From Vibrio renipiscarius (GTDB lineage Bacteria; Pseudomonadota; Gammaproteobacteria; Enterobacterales; Vibrionaceae): a stretch of DNA of 64,000 nt. The position numbers and the translations under genes were made by a program. The stretch is taken from contig NZ_JTKH01000008.1 in the NCBI RefSeq assembly GCF_000827885.1, positions 124,001-188,000 on the forward strand. The letters are read 5' to 3'. This document shows, piece after piece, positions 27,065 through 37,194 of the stretch. Within the stretch, counting starts at the first letter, position 1, and every line of letters begins with the position of its first letter. The notes beneath the pieces were generated by a model. The model was not told the DNA's origin. It made no database searches and saw nothing but the letters and a program-made list of their open reading frames with translations.

Positions 27065-27763
27065 ATGAAAATCGGCATTATCGGTGCGATGGAACAAGAA
27101 GTTGCCATCCTAAAAGACTCTATCGACAACGTACAAGAAGTAAAGAAAGCGGGTTGTACCTTCTTTTCTGGCCAAATCAATGGCGTTGACGTTGTTCTAC
27201 TGCAATCAGGTATCGGTAAAGTTGCGGCGGCAATTGGTACGACGATTCTATTAACTGAATACCAGCCAGACGTTGTGATCAACACCGGTTCTGCGGGCGG
27301 TTTCGATTCGACTCTGAACCTAGGCGACGTCGTTATCTCAACAGAAGTTCGTCATCATGATGCAGACGTAACGGCTTTCGGTTACGAAATGGGTCAAATG
27401 GCACAACAACCTGCTGCGTTTATTGCTGACGCAAACCTAATGGATGTTGCTGAACAAGCACTCGCGCAAATGAAAGATAAGCACGCGGTACGCGGTTTGA
27501 TCTGTACTGGCGATGCGTTTGTTTGTACTGCTGAGCGTCAAGCGTTCATTCGTACCCACTTCCCGTCTGTCATTGCGGTTGAAATGGAAGCCTCTGCGGT
27601 TGCGCAAACTTGTCACCAATTCAAAGTACCATTCGTGGTAGTACGAGCGATTTCTGACGTTGCTGATAAAGAAGCAACCATGAGCTTTGATGAGTTCCTG
27701 CCTCTTGCGGCGCAAAGCTCTTCAGAAATGGTGATCAAGATGGTTGAATTGCTGAAGGCATAG
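27065..27763 (+). CDS. mtnN: 5'-methylthioadenosine/S-adenosylhomocysteine nucleosidase
   Basis: MtnN (Pfs) splits methylthioadenosine and S-adenosylhomocysteine, feeding methionine salvage and, through LuxS, AI-2 synthesis. The 232 residues begin [13 protein letters not shown] with catalytic Glu12 and end with the region [13 protein letters not shown], whose Asp protonates adenine. The phosphorylase fold signature NTGSAGGFD is present. It heads a tight cluster with cbiB (12 bases) and btuF, similar to mtn-btuF-yadS of E. coli. Confidence 0.97.
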   Translation: MKIGIIGAMEQEVAILKDSIDNVQEVKKAGCTFFSGQINGVDVVLLQSGIGKVAAAIGTTILLTEYQPDVVINTGSAGGFDSTLNLGDVVISTEVRHHDADVTAFGYEMGQMAQQPAAFIADANLMDVAEQALAQMKDKHAVRGLICTGDAFVCTAERQAFIRTHFPSVIAVEMEASAVAQTCHQFKVPFVVVRAISDVADKEATMSFDEFLPLAAQSSSEMVIKMVELLKA

Positions 27764-27775
27764 TATTAAACAATC

Positions 27776-28729
27776 ATGGATGATTTTGTTAATTCGCTAT
27801 TGGCGAATAGTGCGCTCCTCGTCATGTGGGGCGCACTGCTTTGTCACTGGGTTCTTCCTCTACCGCGAGAAGTACACCCCGCTCTCCTTTGGCATAAATT
27901 TGCCGAGCAGCTTGCGAATAAGGTCAACACGCAAAGCCATTACTCACAAAGCTTACTTTCGGGAAGTTTTGCCTGGTTACTGATGCTGACACCCATGCTG
28001 ATCGTTTTACTCGCATTGCAAAACTTAGTTTGGCAAGCACTGCTGTTTGATTTGGCTTTTTTAATGCTGGCCTTAGATTGGCGTAACACCCATCAATTGG
28101 CGAATCAGCTCATCCCACAACTCGCCAATGAAGACAAAAATGCAGTAAAACAACAGCTCACCCCCTGGCTTAATCGCTCTACCGACCGTTTATCTCTACT
28201 CGGCTTAGGAAAAGCCAGCAGTGAAACACTGATCATGAGTTATGGCCGCAGTGTCGTCGCCGTACTCTTTTGGTATGCCGTAACGGGTGGCATAGGGGCC
28301 TTTCTGTATCGCATGGCGATGGAATTAGCCCGCGCATGGTCGCCTTCTCGCCAATGTTTTATGCCTTTTGGACTTCCCGCTGTCAGAATTCTCGCCGTCC
28401 TCGACTTTATTCCTTTGCGCCTATTCGCCTTATTGGTTGCTTGCGGAAAACGCGGAAAAGCGTGCTTAACACTTATTGCTCAACAAGCGACATCTTGGCC
28501 ACTTCCCGGCCCGGCGTGGTTATTGGTCTCAGTAGGAGCGAAACTGCAACTTTCTCTGGCAGGCCCTGCAATATATCAACACCACAAAGCCCTACGGGCA
28601 AAATTAGGGGGTCGTATTGCCCCTTCAGCGATTCATGTTGATCAAATCAATAAACTCTTATTCAACCGCTTGTGGATTTGGGTAACTCTTCAAAGCCTAC
28701 TATTGGCTGCTATTTATCAAGGATTGTAA
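27776..28729 (+). CDS. cbiB: Adenosylcobinamide-phosphate synthase-like membrane protein (CbiB/CobD)
   Basis: The CbiB/CobD family attaches aminopropanol (phosphate) to adenosylcobyric acid, a late step of cobalamin synthesis or salvage, in the inner membrane. The 317-residue protein has several membrane segments and typical blocks such as LMLALDWRNTHQLANQLI, TLIMSYGRSVVAVLFWYAVTGGIGAFLYRMAMELARAW and PARILAVLDFIP-type sequence. The divergent N terminus and the lack of other cob genes nearby suggest a role in salvage. It shares the TAATG stop/start overlap with btuF, implying coupling. Confidence 0.82.
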   Translation: MDDFVNSLLANSALLVMWGALLCHWVLPLPREVHPALLWHKFAEQLANKVNTQSHYSQSLLSGSFAWLLMLTPMLIVLLALQNLVWQALLFDLAFLMLALDWRNTHQLANQLIPQLANEDKNAVKQQLTPWLNRSTDRLSLLGLGKASSETLIMSYGRSVVAVLFWYAVTGGIGAFLYRMAMELARAWSPSRQCFMPFGLPAVRILAVLDFIPLRLFALLVACGKRGKACLTLIAQQATSWPLPGPAWLLVSVGAKLQLSLAGPAIYQHHKALRAKLGGRIAPSAIHVDQINKLLFNRLWIWVTLQSLLLAAIYQGL

Positions 28730-29547
28730 TGCTTAAACTGAGTCTTCTTCTCACTCTCGTCAGTTTTTCTCTTTGTGCTCAACCCATTAATCGGGTGATC
28801 AGTCTTGCACCATCCGCCACAGAGCTTGCTTATGCTGCCGGTCTAGGTGACCAATTGATTGCCGTCAGTGAACACAGTGACTACCCTGAATCTGCCCAAC
28901 AGCTTGAGCGCGTGGCCAATTATCAAGGCATTAAGATTGAGCGCATCATCGCTTTGCAGCCTGACTTAATCATCGCATGGCCGGCCGGTAATCCTGCGAA
29001 AGATCTCGCTAAGTTGCGTCAATTTGGCTTTGAAATTTACGATGCAAAAACCAATAGCCTGAATGATATTGCAGCCAATATTGAACAGCTTAGTCAGTAT
29101 GCTCACGATCCTGATATTGGTCTTGCCAACGCTCAACATTTTCGTGACCAACTCAATGCGGCAAAAGCGCGTTACCACACGGAAGAACCCGTCAGTTATT
29201 TTTATCAATTGAGTGAAAAACCGATCATCACCGTGGCACAAGATCGCTGGCCAAGTGAAGTTTTTCAGTTTTGTGGCGGGGTAAACGTTTTTGCTGACAG
29301 CAAAATACCTTACCCACAAGTTGGTCTTGAACAGGTGATCCTCGCCAACCCACAAGTTATCTTTACCTCACAGCATGCTATCGACAATATCGACATTTGG
29401 CAGCCATGGAAAGCACAGCTACAGGCCATAAAAAACCAACAAATTTGGTCACTCAATGCCAGTTGGATTAATCGCCCAACTCCGCGAACCATCGATGCAA
29501 TTCATCAAGTTTGTGAGCTCTTCGAGACAGTCAGAAAAAAGCAGTAA
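28729..29547 (+). CDS. btuF: Vitamin B12 periplasmic binding protein
   Basis: BtuF captures cobalamin in the periplasm for the BtuCD ABC transporter. From ATG 28729 it is 272 residues with a signal peptide (LLLTLVSFSLCA). The cluster A binding domain NRVISLAPSATELAYAAGLGDQLIAVSEHSDYP is characteristic, and a two-lobed periplasmic-binding fold follows. I chose this start, which overlaps the cbiB stop, over in-frame codons inside cbiB because it begins the signal peptide. btuC and btuD are not in the window. Confidence 0.92.
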   Translation: MLKLSLLLTLVSFSLCAQPINRVISLAPSATELAYAAGLGDQLIAVSEHSDYPESAQQLERVANYQGIKIERIIALQPDLIIAWPAGNPAKDLAKLRQFGFEIYDAKTNSLNDIAANIEQLSQYAHDPDIGLANAQHFRDQLNAAKARYHTEEPVSYFYQLSEKPIITVAQDRWPSEVFQFCGGVNVFADSKIPYPQVGLEQVILANPQVIFTSQHAIDNIDIWQPWKAQLQAIKNQQIWSLNASWINRPTPRTIDAIHQVCELFETVRKKQ

Positions 29548-29668
29548 CGCATTACACGATTATCTCGTACTATGCGCGCCGAATTGGCCTCTGAATCCAT
29601 TGTGATTGAAAGGGGCCTCGTCATTTGGCTTATTTTTTACTACTCATAATAATAGAGATCTTCCTAAC

Positions 29669-30289
29669 ATGGATTCCATGCTGATCTATTTGATCGACCT
29701 TTTTGGCACCGCTATTTTTGCCATTTCCGGTGTATTGCTTGCCGGTCGTTTGAAGATGGACCCTTTTGGCGTTGCTGTTCTTGGCAGTGTGACGGCAATT
29801 GGTGGCGGAACAATACGCGATATGGCACTCGGTGCTACGCCGGTTTTTTGGATTAAAGACACCAACTATATTTGGGTCATTCTGATTACTTGTCTAATCA
29901 CAATGATCATCGTACGTCGCCCTAAGCGTTTAGCTTGGTGGATTTTACCCGTTTGTGATGCGGTCGGCCTTGCCGTTTTTGTCGGTATCGGTGTTGAAAA
30001 AGCGATGATGTATCAAGAATCAGCACTGATTGCGATCATCATGGGGGTCATCACCGGTTGTGGCGGCGGTATTATTCGCGATGTACTCGCTCGTGAAGTA
30101 CCAATGGTATTAAGAAGTGAAGTCTATGCGACGGCTTGTATTGCTGGAGGCGCATTCCATACCACTGCATTGGCCATGGGCTTTAGCAATGATGCCAGTT
30201 TTTTGGCTGGCGTAATATCGACACTCATCATTCGCTTAGGTGCCATTCGTTGGCATTTATCATTACCGATTTTTGCTTTAAATAAATAG
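29669..30289 (+). CDS. yadS: TRIC-type cation channel family protein (YadS, UPF0126)
   Basis: This is a 206-residue inner-membrane protein made of two related halves. Each half has a glycine-rich GGGTIRD-type motif: IGGGTIRDMALG near 48 and CGGGIIRDVLAREVP near 135. That duplication defines the bacterial trimeric intracellular cation channel (TRIC) family. Start 29669 gives the family N terminus (MDSMLIYLIDLFGTAIFAISG). It follows btuF by about 120 bases, as in E. coli, and ends in an unusual double hairpin. The transported ion in vivo is not known. Confidence 0.9.
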   Translation: MDSMLIYLIDLFGTAIFAISGVLLAGRLKMDPFGVAVLGSVTAIGGGTIRDMALGATPVFWIKDTNYIWVILITCLITMIIVRRPKRLAWWILPVCDAVGLAVFVGIGVEKAMMYQESALIAIIMGVITGCGGGIIRDVLAREVPMVLRSEVYATACIAGGAFHTTALAMGFSNDASFLAGVISTLIIRLGAIRWHLSLPIFALNK

Positions 30290-30358
30290 CATTAACTCAT
30301 GGCATTGCGATGAGTTAATGCCATGAAATAAAAAAGGTCGCCTTGGCGACCTTTTTTA
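30289..30358. terminator. Tandem hairpins ending yadS and thrC
   Basis: The first hairpin starts in the yadS stop codon: GCATTAACTCAT (30289-30300) pairs perfectly with ATGAGTTAATGC (30310-30321). The second (30331-30358) has AAGGTCGCC/GGCGACCTT with A- and T-runs on both sides. It acts as a bidirectional terminator for yadS and the convergent thrCBA operon. Confidence 0.88.
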
Positions 30359-30370
30359 TTTGGGTACGAA

Positions 30371-31654
30371 CTATTTATTCGCTTTGCGAAGCACTGTTTT
30401 CAGCGCTTCAAAATCATTGGCTAAATCCTCAGACAACAATTCCATTACCGCATGTTTCGCCAGTGGCGCGGGCAGTTCGATATCTATCTCTAAGATGTCA
30501 TCGACCACTTCTTTAAACTTAGCGGGATGAGCGGTACACAAGAATAATCCCGTTTCACCTTCCGCTAATTGATCCTCTAACACTCGGTAAGCAATTGCGC
30601 CATGAGGTTCACACAAGTAACCCAACTCATTCAGTTCACGTACTGACGCAGCACTTTGCGCATCAGACACCACGCCTTTGCCCAGCGTATCTAAACCCCA
30701 TTGCTTAATTCCACAGAGCTCTTCGATGCGTGGCCAATTATTAGGTTGGCTGACATCCATGGCATTAGAGGTGGTTGCAATTGTCGGTTTTGGATCCCAC
30801 TGACCGGTCTCAAGGTAACGCGGCACAGTATCGTTGGCATTGGTGGCGGCGATAAAACGTTTTACCGGCAAACCTAACGCTTTCGCCAATAGGCCCGCTG
30901 TGAGGTTGCCAAAATTACCACTTGGCACAGAAATTACGAGGTTCTCACGCTGCGCTTTTGTCAGTTGCGAAGCCGCTTCAAAGTAGTAACAAATTTGCGC
31001 CATCAAACGAGCAATGTTAATGGAGTTCGCCGAGTTTAGACCTATCTCTTCACGCAGCTCTGCATCATCAAACGCCTCTTTGACCAAGGCCTGACAAGCA
31101 TCAAAATCGCCATCAATCGCGACGGTATGAATGTTATTGCCCAGCGTACAAAACAGCTTTTCTTGCAATGGACTGATCTTGCCCTTCGGATACAGAATCA
31201 CCACGTTGATGTCTTCCATGCCATAAAAAGCATGCGCCACCGCCGCACCAGTATCACCAGAAGTCGCCGTTAGAATGGTGATTTTGCCGCCATTAGACAC
31301 CGCCGCTAGCGATTGAGCCATAAAGCGACCGCCAAAATCTTTAAACGCTAATGTTGGACCATGGAACAACTCTAGAGCGTAAACACCCTCTTTGACTTGT
31401 TTGATAGGCGCTGGGAATTGGAATGCCGCATCTACCATGGCATTCACTTGATCTTGCGGTAATTCATCGCCAATAAGCGCCGATAAAATTTTGCTGCTGC
31501 GCGAGATGAAATCTTCATCTAAAAGCGCATCGACATCATCAAACTGAGGCAGTTGAGATGGAAAAAACAGGCCTTGATTACGGCCTAATCCTTGGCGCAC
31601 GGCTTGGCCAAAGGAAACTTGTTCGTCATTTTCTTTTATATTGTACAGCTTCAT
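30371..31654 (-). CDS. thrC: Threonine synthase
   Basis: ThrC converts O-phosphohomoserine to threonine with pyridoxal phosphate. The 427 residues include the PLP-lysine site [16 protein letters not shown] (about 94-109), the [12 protein letters not shown] phosphate-binding region and [13 protein letters not shown]. Its ATG overlaps the thrB stop by four bases (ATGA), so translation is coupled. It is the last gene of the thrLABC operon and ends at the bidirectional terminator. Confidence 0.98.
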   Translation of the reverse strand: MKLYNIKENDEQVSFGQAVRQGLGRNQGLFFPSQLPQFDDVDALLDEDFISRSSKILSALIGDELPQDQVNAMVDAAFQFPAPIKQVKEGVYALELFHGPTLAFKDFGGRFMAQSLAAVSNGGKITILTATSGDTGAAVAHAFYGMEDINVVILYPKGKISPLQEKLFCTLGNNIHTVAIDGDFDACQALVKEAFDDAELREEIGLNSANSINIARLMAQICYYFEAASQLTKAQRENLVISVPSGNFGNLTAGLLAKALGLPVKRFIAATNANDTVPRYLETGQWDPKPTIATTSNAMDVSQPNNWPRIEELCGIKQWGLDTLGKGVVSDAQSAASVRELNELGYLCEPHGAIAYRVLEDQLAEGETGLFLCTAHPAKFKEVVDDILEIDIELPAPLAKHAVMELLSEDLANDFEALKTVLRKANK

Positions 31655-32619
31655 AGCTTACTTCCTGTAACGATCGAACCTTGCTTGTCCAAACGACAAA
31701 CATGAACGAATCCCTCTTCATTTTGTACGTAGTTTTGTTCGAGCCATCGAGCTACACGTTGTGCGGTCTCTTTCTCTTTGCAGATACTAAACAGCGTTGG
31801 GCCACTACCAGAAATGCCGGTGGCCAAAGCGCCTGCTGATGCTGCGTACTTACGCGCATCCGCAAAACCAGGCAATAGTTTCTCACGATATGGTTCAGCG
31901 ATCACGTCTTTGATCATTTTTGCAGCAAGTTCAGGCTGATTGGAATGACAAGCGTGAATGAAGCCGGCGAGGTGACGACCATGCGCAATGACGTCTTGGC
32001 GACGATACTGCGACGGTAGAATAGAGCGAGCTTCTGCGGTGGAAACCTTAATACCGGGGTAAGCCATCACCCAGTACCAATCATCAAAACATGGTACTTC
32101 TTGGCTGATAACCCCTAGCTCTTCCAGCATTAACTGCAAGCCGCCTAAGTAGCAAGGGGCGACGTTATCGTAGTGAATGCCACCCGATATTTGTCCTTCC
32201 ATTTCTCCCATCAAAGCGAGTAACTCGGTTTCGTTTAATGGCTGGGCATGAAAGCGATTAAGCGCATCCAACGCCGCGACGATCGAACAAGCGCTCGATC
32301 CGAGCCCTGAACCTATCGGCATATTTTTCTCAAGTGTCATCGCGACAGGCAATAGCGCAATGCCTTTCTTATCTAACTCGCGAGCAAAAACACGCCAACA
32401 ATCGTAAACAATATTTTCTTTCGGATCGGTTGGCAGCTTAGACACAAAATTGCCCGCAGTCGCAAGACTGAACATCTCGCTTCCTGCTTTGACCAACACG
32501 CGATCACCGAGTAGCTCACCGCTAATGGGAGACACTGCTGCCCCCAGCACGTCAAAACCAACACTCACATTGCCAATTGACGCTGGTGCGTAAACTACAA
32601 CATCCATACCACTGCTCAT
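31651..32619 (-). CDS. thrB: Homoserine kinase
   Basis: ThrB phosphorylates homoserine. The 322-residue GHMP kinase has the ATP-binding motif [18 protein letters not shown] (about 95-112), the N-terminal [17 protein letters not shown] and the C-terminal [12 protein letters not shown]. It begins two bases after the thrA stop and overlaps thrC, showing tight coupling through the operon. Confidence 0.98.
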   Translation of the reverse strand: MSSGMDVVVYAPASIGNVSVGFDVLGAAVSPISGELLGDRVLVKAGSEMFSLATAGNFVSKLPTDPKENIVYDCWRVFARELDKKGIALLPVAMTLEKNMPIGSGLGSSACSIVAALDALNRFHAQPLNETELLALMGEMEGQISGGIHYDNVAPCYLGGLQLMLEELGVISQEVPCFDDWYWVMAYPGIKVSTAEARSILPSQYRRQDVIAHGRHLAGFIHACHSNQPELAAKMIKDVIAEPYREKLLPGFADARKYAASAGALATGISGSGPTLFSICKEKETAQRVARWLEQNYVQNEEGFVHVCRLDKQGSIVTGSKL

Positions 32620-32621
32620 CG

Positions 32622-35081
32622 TTATACCCCTAATTTCCAGCCCAATGTACGCATGACATCCGCAAACACACCGGCCGCGGTCACTTCGCTTCCCGCACCG
32701 TATCCGCGTAGCACTAATGGAATTGGGTTGTAGTAGCGGCTGAAGAATGCCAGGGCATTTTCACCATCTTTAATTTTGAACATTGGATCATTTTCATCAA
32801 CGGCGGCAATGCTCACACGGCATTGGCCATTGGCAATTTCACCCACGTAGCGCAACACTTTCCCTTCTGCCGCAGCCTGAGCCACTTGCTGTTGGAAATA
32901 AGCATCCGCTTGCGGTAAGCGCGCCATAAACTCTTCAATCGTGCCTGAATCATCAAAGCCTGGTGGCAATGCTTGGTCGACAATCACGTCTTCAAGTTCC
33001 AGCGCCATACCGGCTTCACGAGCGAGGATCAGCAGCTTACGCGCCACATCCATACCCGATAAATCATCACGTGGATCCGGTTCGGTAAAGCCATTGTCTT
33101 TGGCAATGTTCGTCGCCTGGCTCAGCGTCATGCCTTCATCCAATTTGCCAAAGATATAAGACAGTGACCCTGATAAAATGCCGCTAAATCGTTCAAGCTC
33201 ATCACCAGCAGAAATCAGGTTCTGCAAGTTTTCAATCACCGGTAAACCAGCACCAACGGTGGTTTCATACATCAACTTGCGGCGCGAGCTACGCGCCACA
33301 TCGCGCAACTGGTGGTAGTAAGACATACTGGCAGTATTGGCTTTCTTATTTGGCGTGACGACATGGAAACCCGCCGCAAGAAAATCGGCGTATTGATTGG
33401 CGATCGTTTCACTGGAGGTACAATCAACCAATACTGGGTTAATAATATGATTACGTTGAACTAAAGAACTCAAGTTCGCCAACGTTAAAGGCTCGCTCAC
33501 ACCATTCATGCGGTCACGCCAGTGATCAAGCGGTAAGCCTTCTCCGTCAAGCAAGACCCCCTTACTGTTCGCCAAACCACACACCCGTAGCACAATGCCT
33601 TTTTCGGCTAATTTCACTTGCTGGCGTTGGATCTGATCCACCAGCTCACCACCCACACCACCGACACCAACGACAAAGACATCGAGGAAGTGCTTCGAGT
33701 TAAATAGATTCTCGTGACACGCTTTGATTGCTTCAGAAATTTTATCTTCTGGGATCACCGCTGAAATCGCGCGCTCTGATGAGCCTTGCGCAATCGCGAC
33801 GATATTGACGTTGACTTCGGCTAGGGATGAGAAAAATTGAGACGCCACACCACGTGATGTGCGCATGCCATCGCCGACGAGGGTTACGATTGCGACGTTA
33901 TCAAGGTACTCCACCGGCTCAAGTAGGCCATCTTTGAGTTCAAGTTCAAACGCATCGCACAAGGCGCGCTGCGCAATCGCTTTGTCTTGTGCTTCAATAC
34001 AGAAACTGATGCTGTATTCAGAAGACGATTGCGTAATCAGAACAATCGACACACCCGATGATGACATAGCACCAAACACGCGGCTCGCCATGCCCACCAT
34101 ACCTTTCATTCCCGGGCCGGAAACGTTCACCATGGTCAGATCGCTCAGCGTGGTAATGCCTTTAATTGCGAGCTTATCTTCACCCGTATCTTGACCAATC
34201 AAGGTACCGGCACCTTGTGGATTAAAGCTGTTTTTAATCAAACATGGGATATGGAACTGAGCAATCGGCGCGATGGTTTTAGGATGCAAGACCGAAGCGC
34301 CAAAGTAAGACAGCTCCATTGCTTCTTGATAGCTGAGTGATTTCAACAAACGCGCATCAGCCACTAAGCGAGGGTCACAGTTGTACACCCCATCCACATC
34401 CGTCCAAATTTCGCAGCAATCCGCACGTAAACAGGCCGCGAGCACTGCCGCTGAATAATCGGAACCATTACGGCCAAGTGTGACCAATTCACCTTTTTCA
34501 TTCCCCGCAGTAAAGCCAGGCATGATATTAACGTGCCCTACCGGCAGCGGTTTTTGGCGGAAATTCTGGGTGGAGATATCCACATCCACCATCGCTTCTA
34601 AATAGTCGCCTCGCGCAAATAGATACTCTACAGGGTCAATCAAGCTCGCCGGTTGTCCTTTGGCTTCCAACACCGCTTTCATTAACTGAATGGAGACTCG
34701 CTCACCTTTACTGATAATACGAGCGTTCACATTATCAGGGCACATGCCCAAAAGACCGATACCGTTGACGAATTGGCGTAGTTGCGTCAGTGATGACTTC
34801 ACTTGGTGGTTATAAGCATTGCCTTCAATATTTGGCAATACTTGCTTTATTTCTTCAAACAAACCACGGAAAGCATCTTCTAAATCAGCAATTTGATTTT
34901 CAGCATCACTGCCCTTCAATGCCGCGTCAATCACGGCCACTAATTTGTTGGTTGTTTTTCCCGGTGCCGAGAGCACCACCGCCACGTCTTCTTGCTGTGC
35001 ATTATTCGCAACAATATCTGCTGCTCGTAAAAAACGTCCTGCGTCAGCTAGTGACGATCCTCCAAATTTTAAAACTCGCAT
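32622..35081 (-). CDS. thrA: Bifunctional aspartokinase I/homoserine dehydrogenase I
   Basis: ThrA performs the first and third steps of threonine synthesis from aspartate. From ATG 35081 (GGAGGAAGGG directly upstream) the product is 819 residues, close to E. coli ThrA (820). The N-terminal kinase has [13 protein letters not shown] and [14 protein letters not shown]. Two ACT regulatory domains lie in the middle. The C-terminal dehydrogenase has [13 protein letters not shown] and the catalytic stretch [18 protein letters not shown]. Longer frames upstream are excluded because they would run through the attenuator. Confidence 0.98.
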   Translation of the reverse strand: MRVLKFGGSSLADAGRFLRAADIVANNAQQEDVAVVLSAPGKTTNKLVAVIDAALKGSDAENQIADLEDAFRGLFEEIKQVLPNIEGNAYNHQVKSSLTQLRQFVNGIGLLGMCPDNVNARIISKGERVSIQLMKAVLEAKGQPASLIDPVEYLFARGDYLEAMVDVDISTQNFRQKPLPVGHVNIMPGFTAGNEKGELVTLGRNGSDYSAAVLAACLRADCCEIWTDVDGVYNCDPRLVADARLLKSLSYQEAMELSYFGASVLHPKTIAPIAQFHIPCLIKNSFNPQGAGTLIGQDTGEDKLAIKGITTLSDLTMVNVSGPGMKGMVGMASRVFGAMSSSGVSIVLITQSSSEYSISFCIEAQDKAIAQRALCDAFELELKDGLLEPVEYLDNVAIVTLVGDGMRTSRGVASQFFSSLAEVNVNIVAIAQGSSERAISAVIPEDKISEAIKACHENLFNSKHFLDVFVVGVGGVGGELVDQIQRQQVKLAEKGIVLRVCGLANSKGVLLDGEGLPLDHWRDRMNGVSEPLTLANLSSLVQRNHIINPVLVDCTSSETIANQYADFLAAGFHVVTPNKKANTASMSYYHQLRDVARSSRRKLMYETTVGAGLPVIENLQNLISAGDELERFSGILSGSLSYIFGKLDEGMTLSQATNIAKDNGFTEPDPRDDLSGMDVARKLLILAREAGMALELEDVIVDQALPPGFDDSGTIEEFMARLPQADAYFQQQVAQAAAEGKVLRYVGEIANGQCRVSIAAVDENDPMFKIKDGENALAFFSRYYNPIPLVLRGYGAGSEVTAAGVFADVMRTLGWKLGV

Positions 35082-35111
35082 CCCTTCCTCCGAATTTCCT
35101 TTAAATTGGTA

Positions 35112-35153
35112 TAAAAAAAGGCCTGTATCTGGTGGGATACAGGCCTTTTTTTT
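35112..35153 (-). terminator. thr operon attenuator
   Basis: On the minus strand GGCCTGTATC-CCACCA-GATACAGGCC forms a 10-bp stem followed by TTTTTTT, 31 bases before thrA. GCAGGC, encoded by codons 23-24 of the leader peptide (35178-35173), can pair with GCCTGT of the 5' arm. A ribosome stalled earlier on Thr/Ile codons would thus allow an antiterminator. Confidence 0.88.
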
Positions 35154-35166
35154 GAAAAATTTTCGC

Positions 35167-35244
35167 TCAGCAGCCTGCCCCAACGCGTATTGTGCTGGTC
35201 ATAATAATGGTGGTAATCATTACTGTAAGGCTGTTATTAAACAT
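35167..35244 (-). CDS. thrL: thr operon leader peptide
   Basis: This 25-residue reading frame ([20 protein letters not shown], then VGAGC) lies just upstream of the attenuator. It holds five Thr and four Ile, with a dense Thr/Ile run at 10-19, as expected for attenuation by charged tRNA-Thr and tRNA-Ile in the thr operon of enterobacteria. The ending VGAGC echoes GNGAG of E. coli ThrL. The internal ATG at 35220 is an alternative start, but the context AGAATACAACAAAACGATATG resembles the E. coli leader start. Confidence 0.85.
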   Translation of the reverse strand: MFNNSLTVMITTIIMTSTIRVGAGC

Positions 35245-35503
35245 ATCGTTTTGTTGTATTCTTGTGTTTAGTTATTCTAGATGTACCTTGTTTTCCAACA
35301 GAGAGTCAACGAAAAGTTGTTTTTTTTGCTTATCTTTCGTTCGCCCACGCTATTTTAAGCAACCAAACTTGACTGCAAACCGAACGAATGTATCAAAACT
35401 GATCATCCACTGTTAATTTTTAATACTCACACTTTCGTTTTATGCTTTAATTTATCTGGCGGTGGAAAAGTAGCCAAATCAACCTAATGGAACGAGGTAG
35501 CAA
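35245..35503. other. Divergent region between thr operon and small OMP gene
   Basis: This A+T-rich region should carry the thr promoter and that of the downstream gene. TTGACT and TAGAAT hexamers occur on the minus strand upstream of thrL, but their spacing (24) is not canonical, so I make no firm promoter call. No gene is visible. Confidence 0.4.
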
Positions 35504-35956
35504 ATGAAAAAAATAATTTGCCTCTTTCTTGCTATGCTCAGTGGCGCAGCAAGCGCTGCCGATCTCCCAAAACTCACCTTTTTACAACAAGACTCGCCAC
35601 ACCGACTCTTCCTTTTAAGCGAAAATAATCAGCACGGTTACGATTCATGGAGCATAGACAGTGGCTATGCCTACAGTCTCTATAAGAAAGTGGATCTGTA
35701 CGTCGGCACTCGATTAACCGAGCAAAATGAGGGGGGATTTTTAAGTGGCTTGAGTTATCAGGTGTCACCGCGGGTATCCGTAAAAAGCACCTTACATTCC
35801 TACACCGATGAAGACGCACCAGATGGACAAGAGAACGGTATTGGCGCAGAAGTCTCAAGCCGAGTTAACTTAACGGAACATTTGGATCTTCATGCCACTC
35901 TCGATTTCCAAGAGTGGCAAAAAGGCATTGAAGTGGGCATTGGTTTTCGCTTCTAG
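35504..35956 (+). CDS. Small secreted protein, predicted outer-membrane beta-barrel
   Basis: I do not recognise a named family. The 150-residue product has a clear signal peptide (MKKIICLFLAMLSGAASA, cleavage after residue 18). The mature part is rich in alternating polar/hydrophobic strands, for example GYAYSLYKKVDLYVGTRL and GIGAEVSSRVNLTEHLDLHATL. It ends EVGIGFRF; a C-terminal aromatic residue is the classic signal for BAM-assembled outer-membrane proteins. At about 132 mature residues it could form an eight-stranded barrel. GAGGT lies seven bases before the ATG. It stands alone between the thr operon and a convergent rraA-like gene, with no obvious terminator. Confidence 0.75.
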   Translation: MKKIICLFLAMLSGAASAADLPKLTFLQQDSPHRLFLLSENNQHGYDSWSIDSGYAYSLYKKVDLYVGTRLTEQNEGGFLSGLSYQVSPRVSVKSTLHSYTDEDAPDGQENGIGAEVSSRVNLTEHLDLHATLDFQEWQKGIEVGIGFRF

Positions 35957-35968
35957 ACCCACATCCTA

Positions 35969-36454
35969 TCAGCACCAATCAAGTTGTTGCTCTGACGTCA
36001 AAATACCGTTCCAATCTGCGTAAATATAATCACCTGGCTGAATCATTTGCTTTTGCAACGATAAGGTCACGCCCACTTCACCAACATCTCGCTTTTCGGT
36101 TTTAAAAGGGCATGCACCGAGGGCCATAATCCCCAGTTCCATTTCTGCCATCATCGCGACATCACGCACAGCACCGTAAACGATGACCCCTTCCCAATCA
36201 TTTTCAATCGCGAGAATGGCCAGTTGATCGCCGAGTAACGCTTTTTGGCAAGACCCATTACCATCAATCACTAACACCTTGCCACGACCATTTAGGCTTA
36301 GCACTTCTCGTACTTTAGAATTATCGTGGTAGCAACGAACCGTGACTATTTCACCCCAGAAAGCCGTACGGCGACCAAAGTGATTAAGGGGTAAGTTGAT
36401 GTAAGTGACGTGGTGTTCAAATTTGTCACAAATGTCAGGGGTTATGTCTCTCAT
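35969..36454 (-). CDS. RraA-like protein (RNase E regulator / aldolase-fold family)
   Basis: The 161-residue product has the RraA/HMG-aldolase fold: [21 protein letters not shown] (about 57-76) and [13 protein letters not shown] (87-99). RraA binds RNase E and restrains it. Related class II aldolases use a Gly...Arg-Asp-x2-Glu/Asp metal site. Here Arg97-Asp98 are present but the acidic residue three further on is Met101, so metal-dependent catalysis is doubtful. E. coli RraA has Arg-Gln at this place. It lacks the E. coli-like C-terminal region and may be a paralogue such as the second RraA of some vibrios. Start 36454 was chosen for its GGAGG site. Confidence 0.75.
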   Translation of the reverse strand: MRDITPDICDKFEHHVTYINLPLNHFGRRTAFWGEIVTVRCYHDNSKVREVLSLNGRGKVLVIDGNGSCQKALLGDQLAILAIENDWEGVIVYGAVRDVAMMAEMELGIMALGACPFKTEKRDVGEVGVTLSLQKQMIQPGDYIYADWNGILTSEQQLDWC

Positions 36455-37194
36455 GTTTTCCTCCATGAAAATCAATGAAATAAATTTGTAATCGACATTG
36501 CGATTCTTTATCGCTCAATTCAGACCTTGTCAGACTCGTTGAGTTACAAAACTTCAGCCTTACACGATAAAAAATTAACGGTCTTTTGCTGTTACTTATG
36601 CGCCAACTTACTGATGAATGAAAGGCGTTTTTCAATCACACAATGGTATTTTTAATCATAAAAAGCACCTCTTCACCAAAGCGAAGTCACAATGAAAAAC
36701 AAAACACAAAACACCGTAAGTGATTATTTATTATGCTTTTTATTTTTACCTAGTGAGAAAAATGAACGGCTTAAATCTGGCAACGAACGTGAGCTAAATA
36801 AACTCAACATTTTGTCAATTTTGAAGCAAGGATCACAGTAAATTTCTACCATTTGAGCCTTTTCAGCCATAGTGGTAAATTATTTTACATTTAGCATTTA
36901 TTGTTGACACTTGTTACAATTGATCTCTTGATATAAATCAACAAAGTGAATGGAATTAACATTTGAACGTTGTTAGCATGCTGTTAACTATATAAAATCC
37001 GTTTCAACGCCTAATAGCATAAATTAGGGCAAGGAACCTCTTTTGAAAAAAAGTAACACCACGGATGGCGGGCATTAGGAGATGCGGTTTTCGCACTCTT
37101 TGATCTATTGTCAAAATCAAATTACCTGTAAGTAATGTTTTTGCCTAGAATTTATTTTATTAACACATTTTTTTCACAAGTTTAGGTACCGCCA
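36455..37194. promoter_or_regulatory. Long arcA upstream region with a perfect FNR box
   Basis: This 740-base A+T-rich intergenic region holds no convincing gene. TTGAT-ATAA-ATCAA at 36928-36941 is an exact FNR consensus site, 253 bases before the arcA ATG. A consensus -35 TTGACA lies just upstream at 36904-36909. A TATAAA at 36991-36996 is a candidate -10 located at a class I distance downstream. E. coli arcA is likewise read from distal promoters and activated by FNR. Confidence 0.65.

Noticed and set aside
37100-37120. Second FNR-like sequence near arcA (TTGAT...ATCAA, and TTGTCAAAATCAA)
   Set aside because: The half-site spacing is 11 or 3 instead of 4, so it does not match the FNR geometry; the site at 36928-36941 does.
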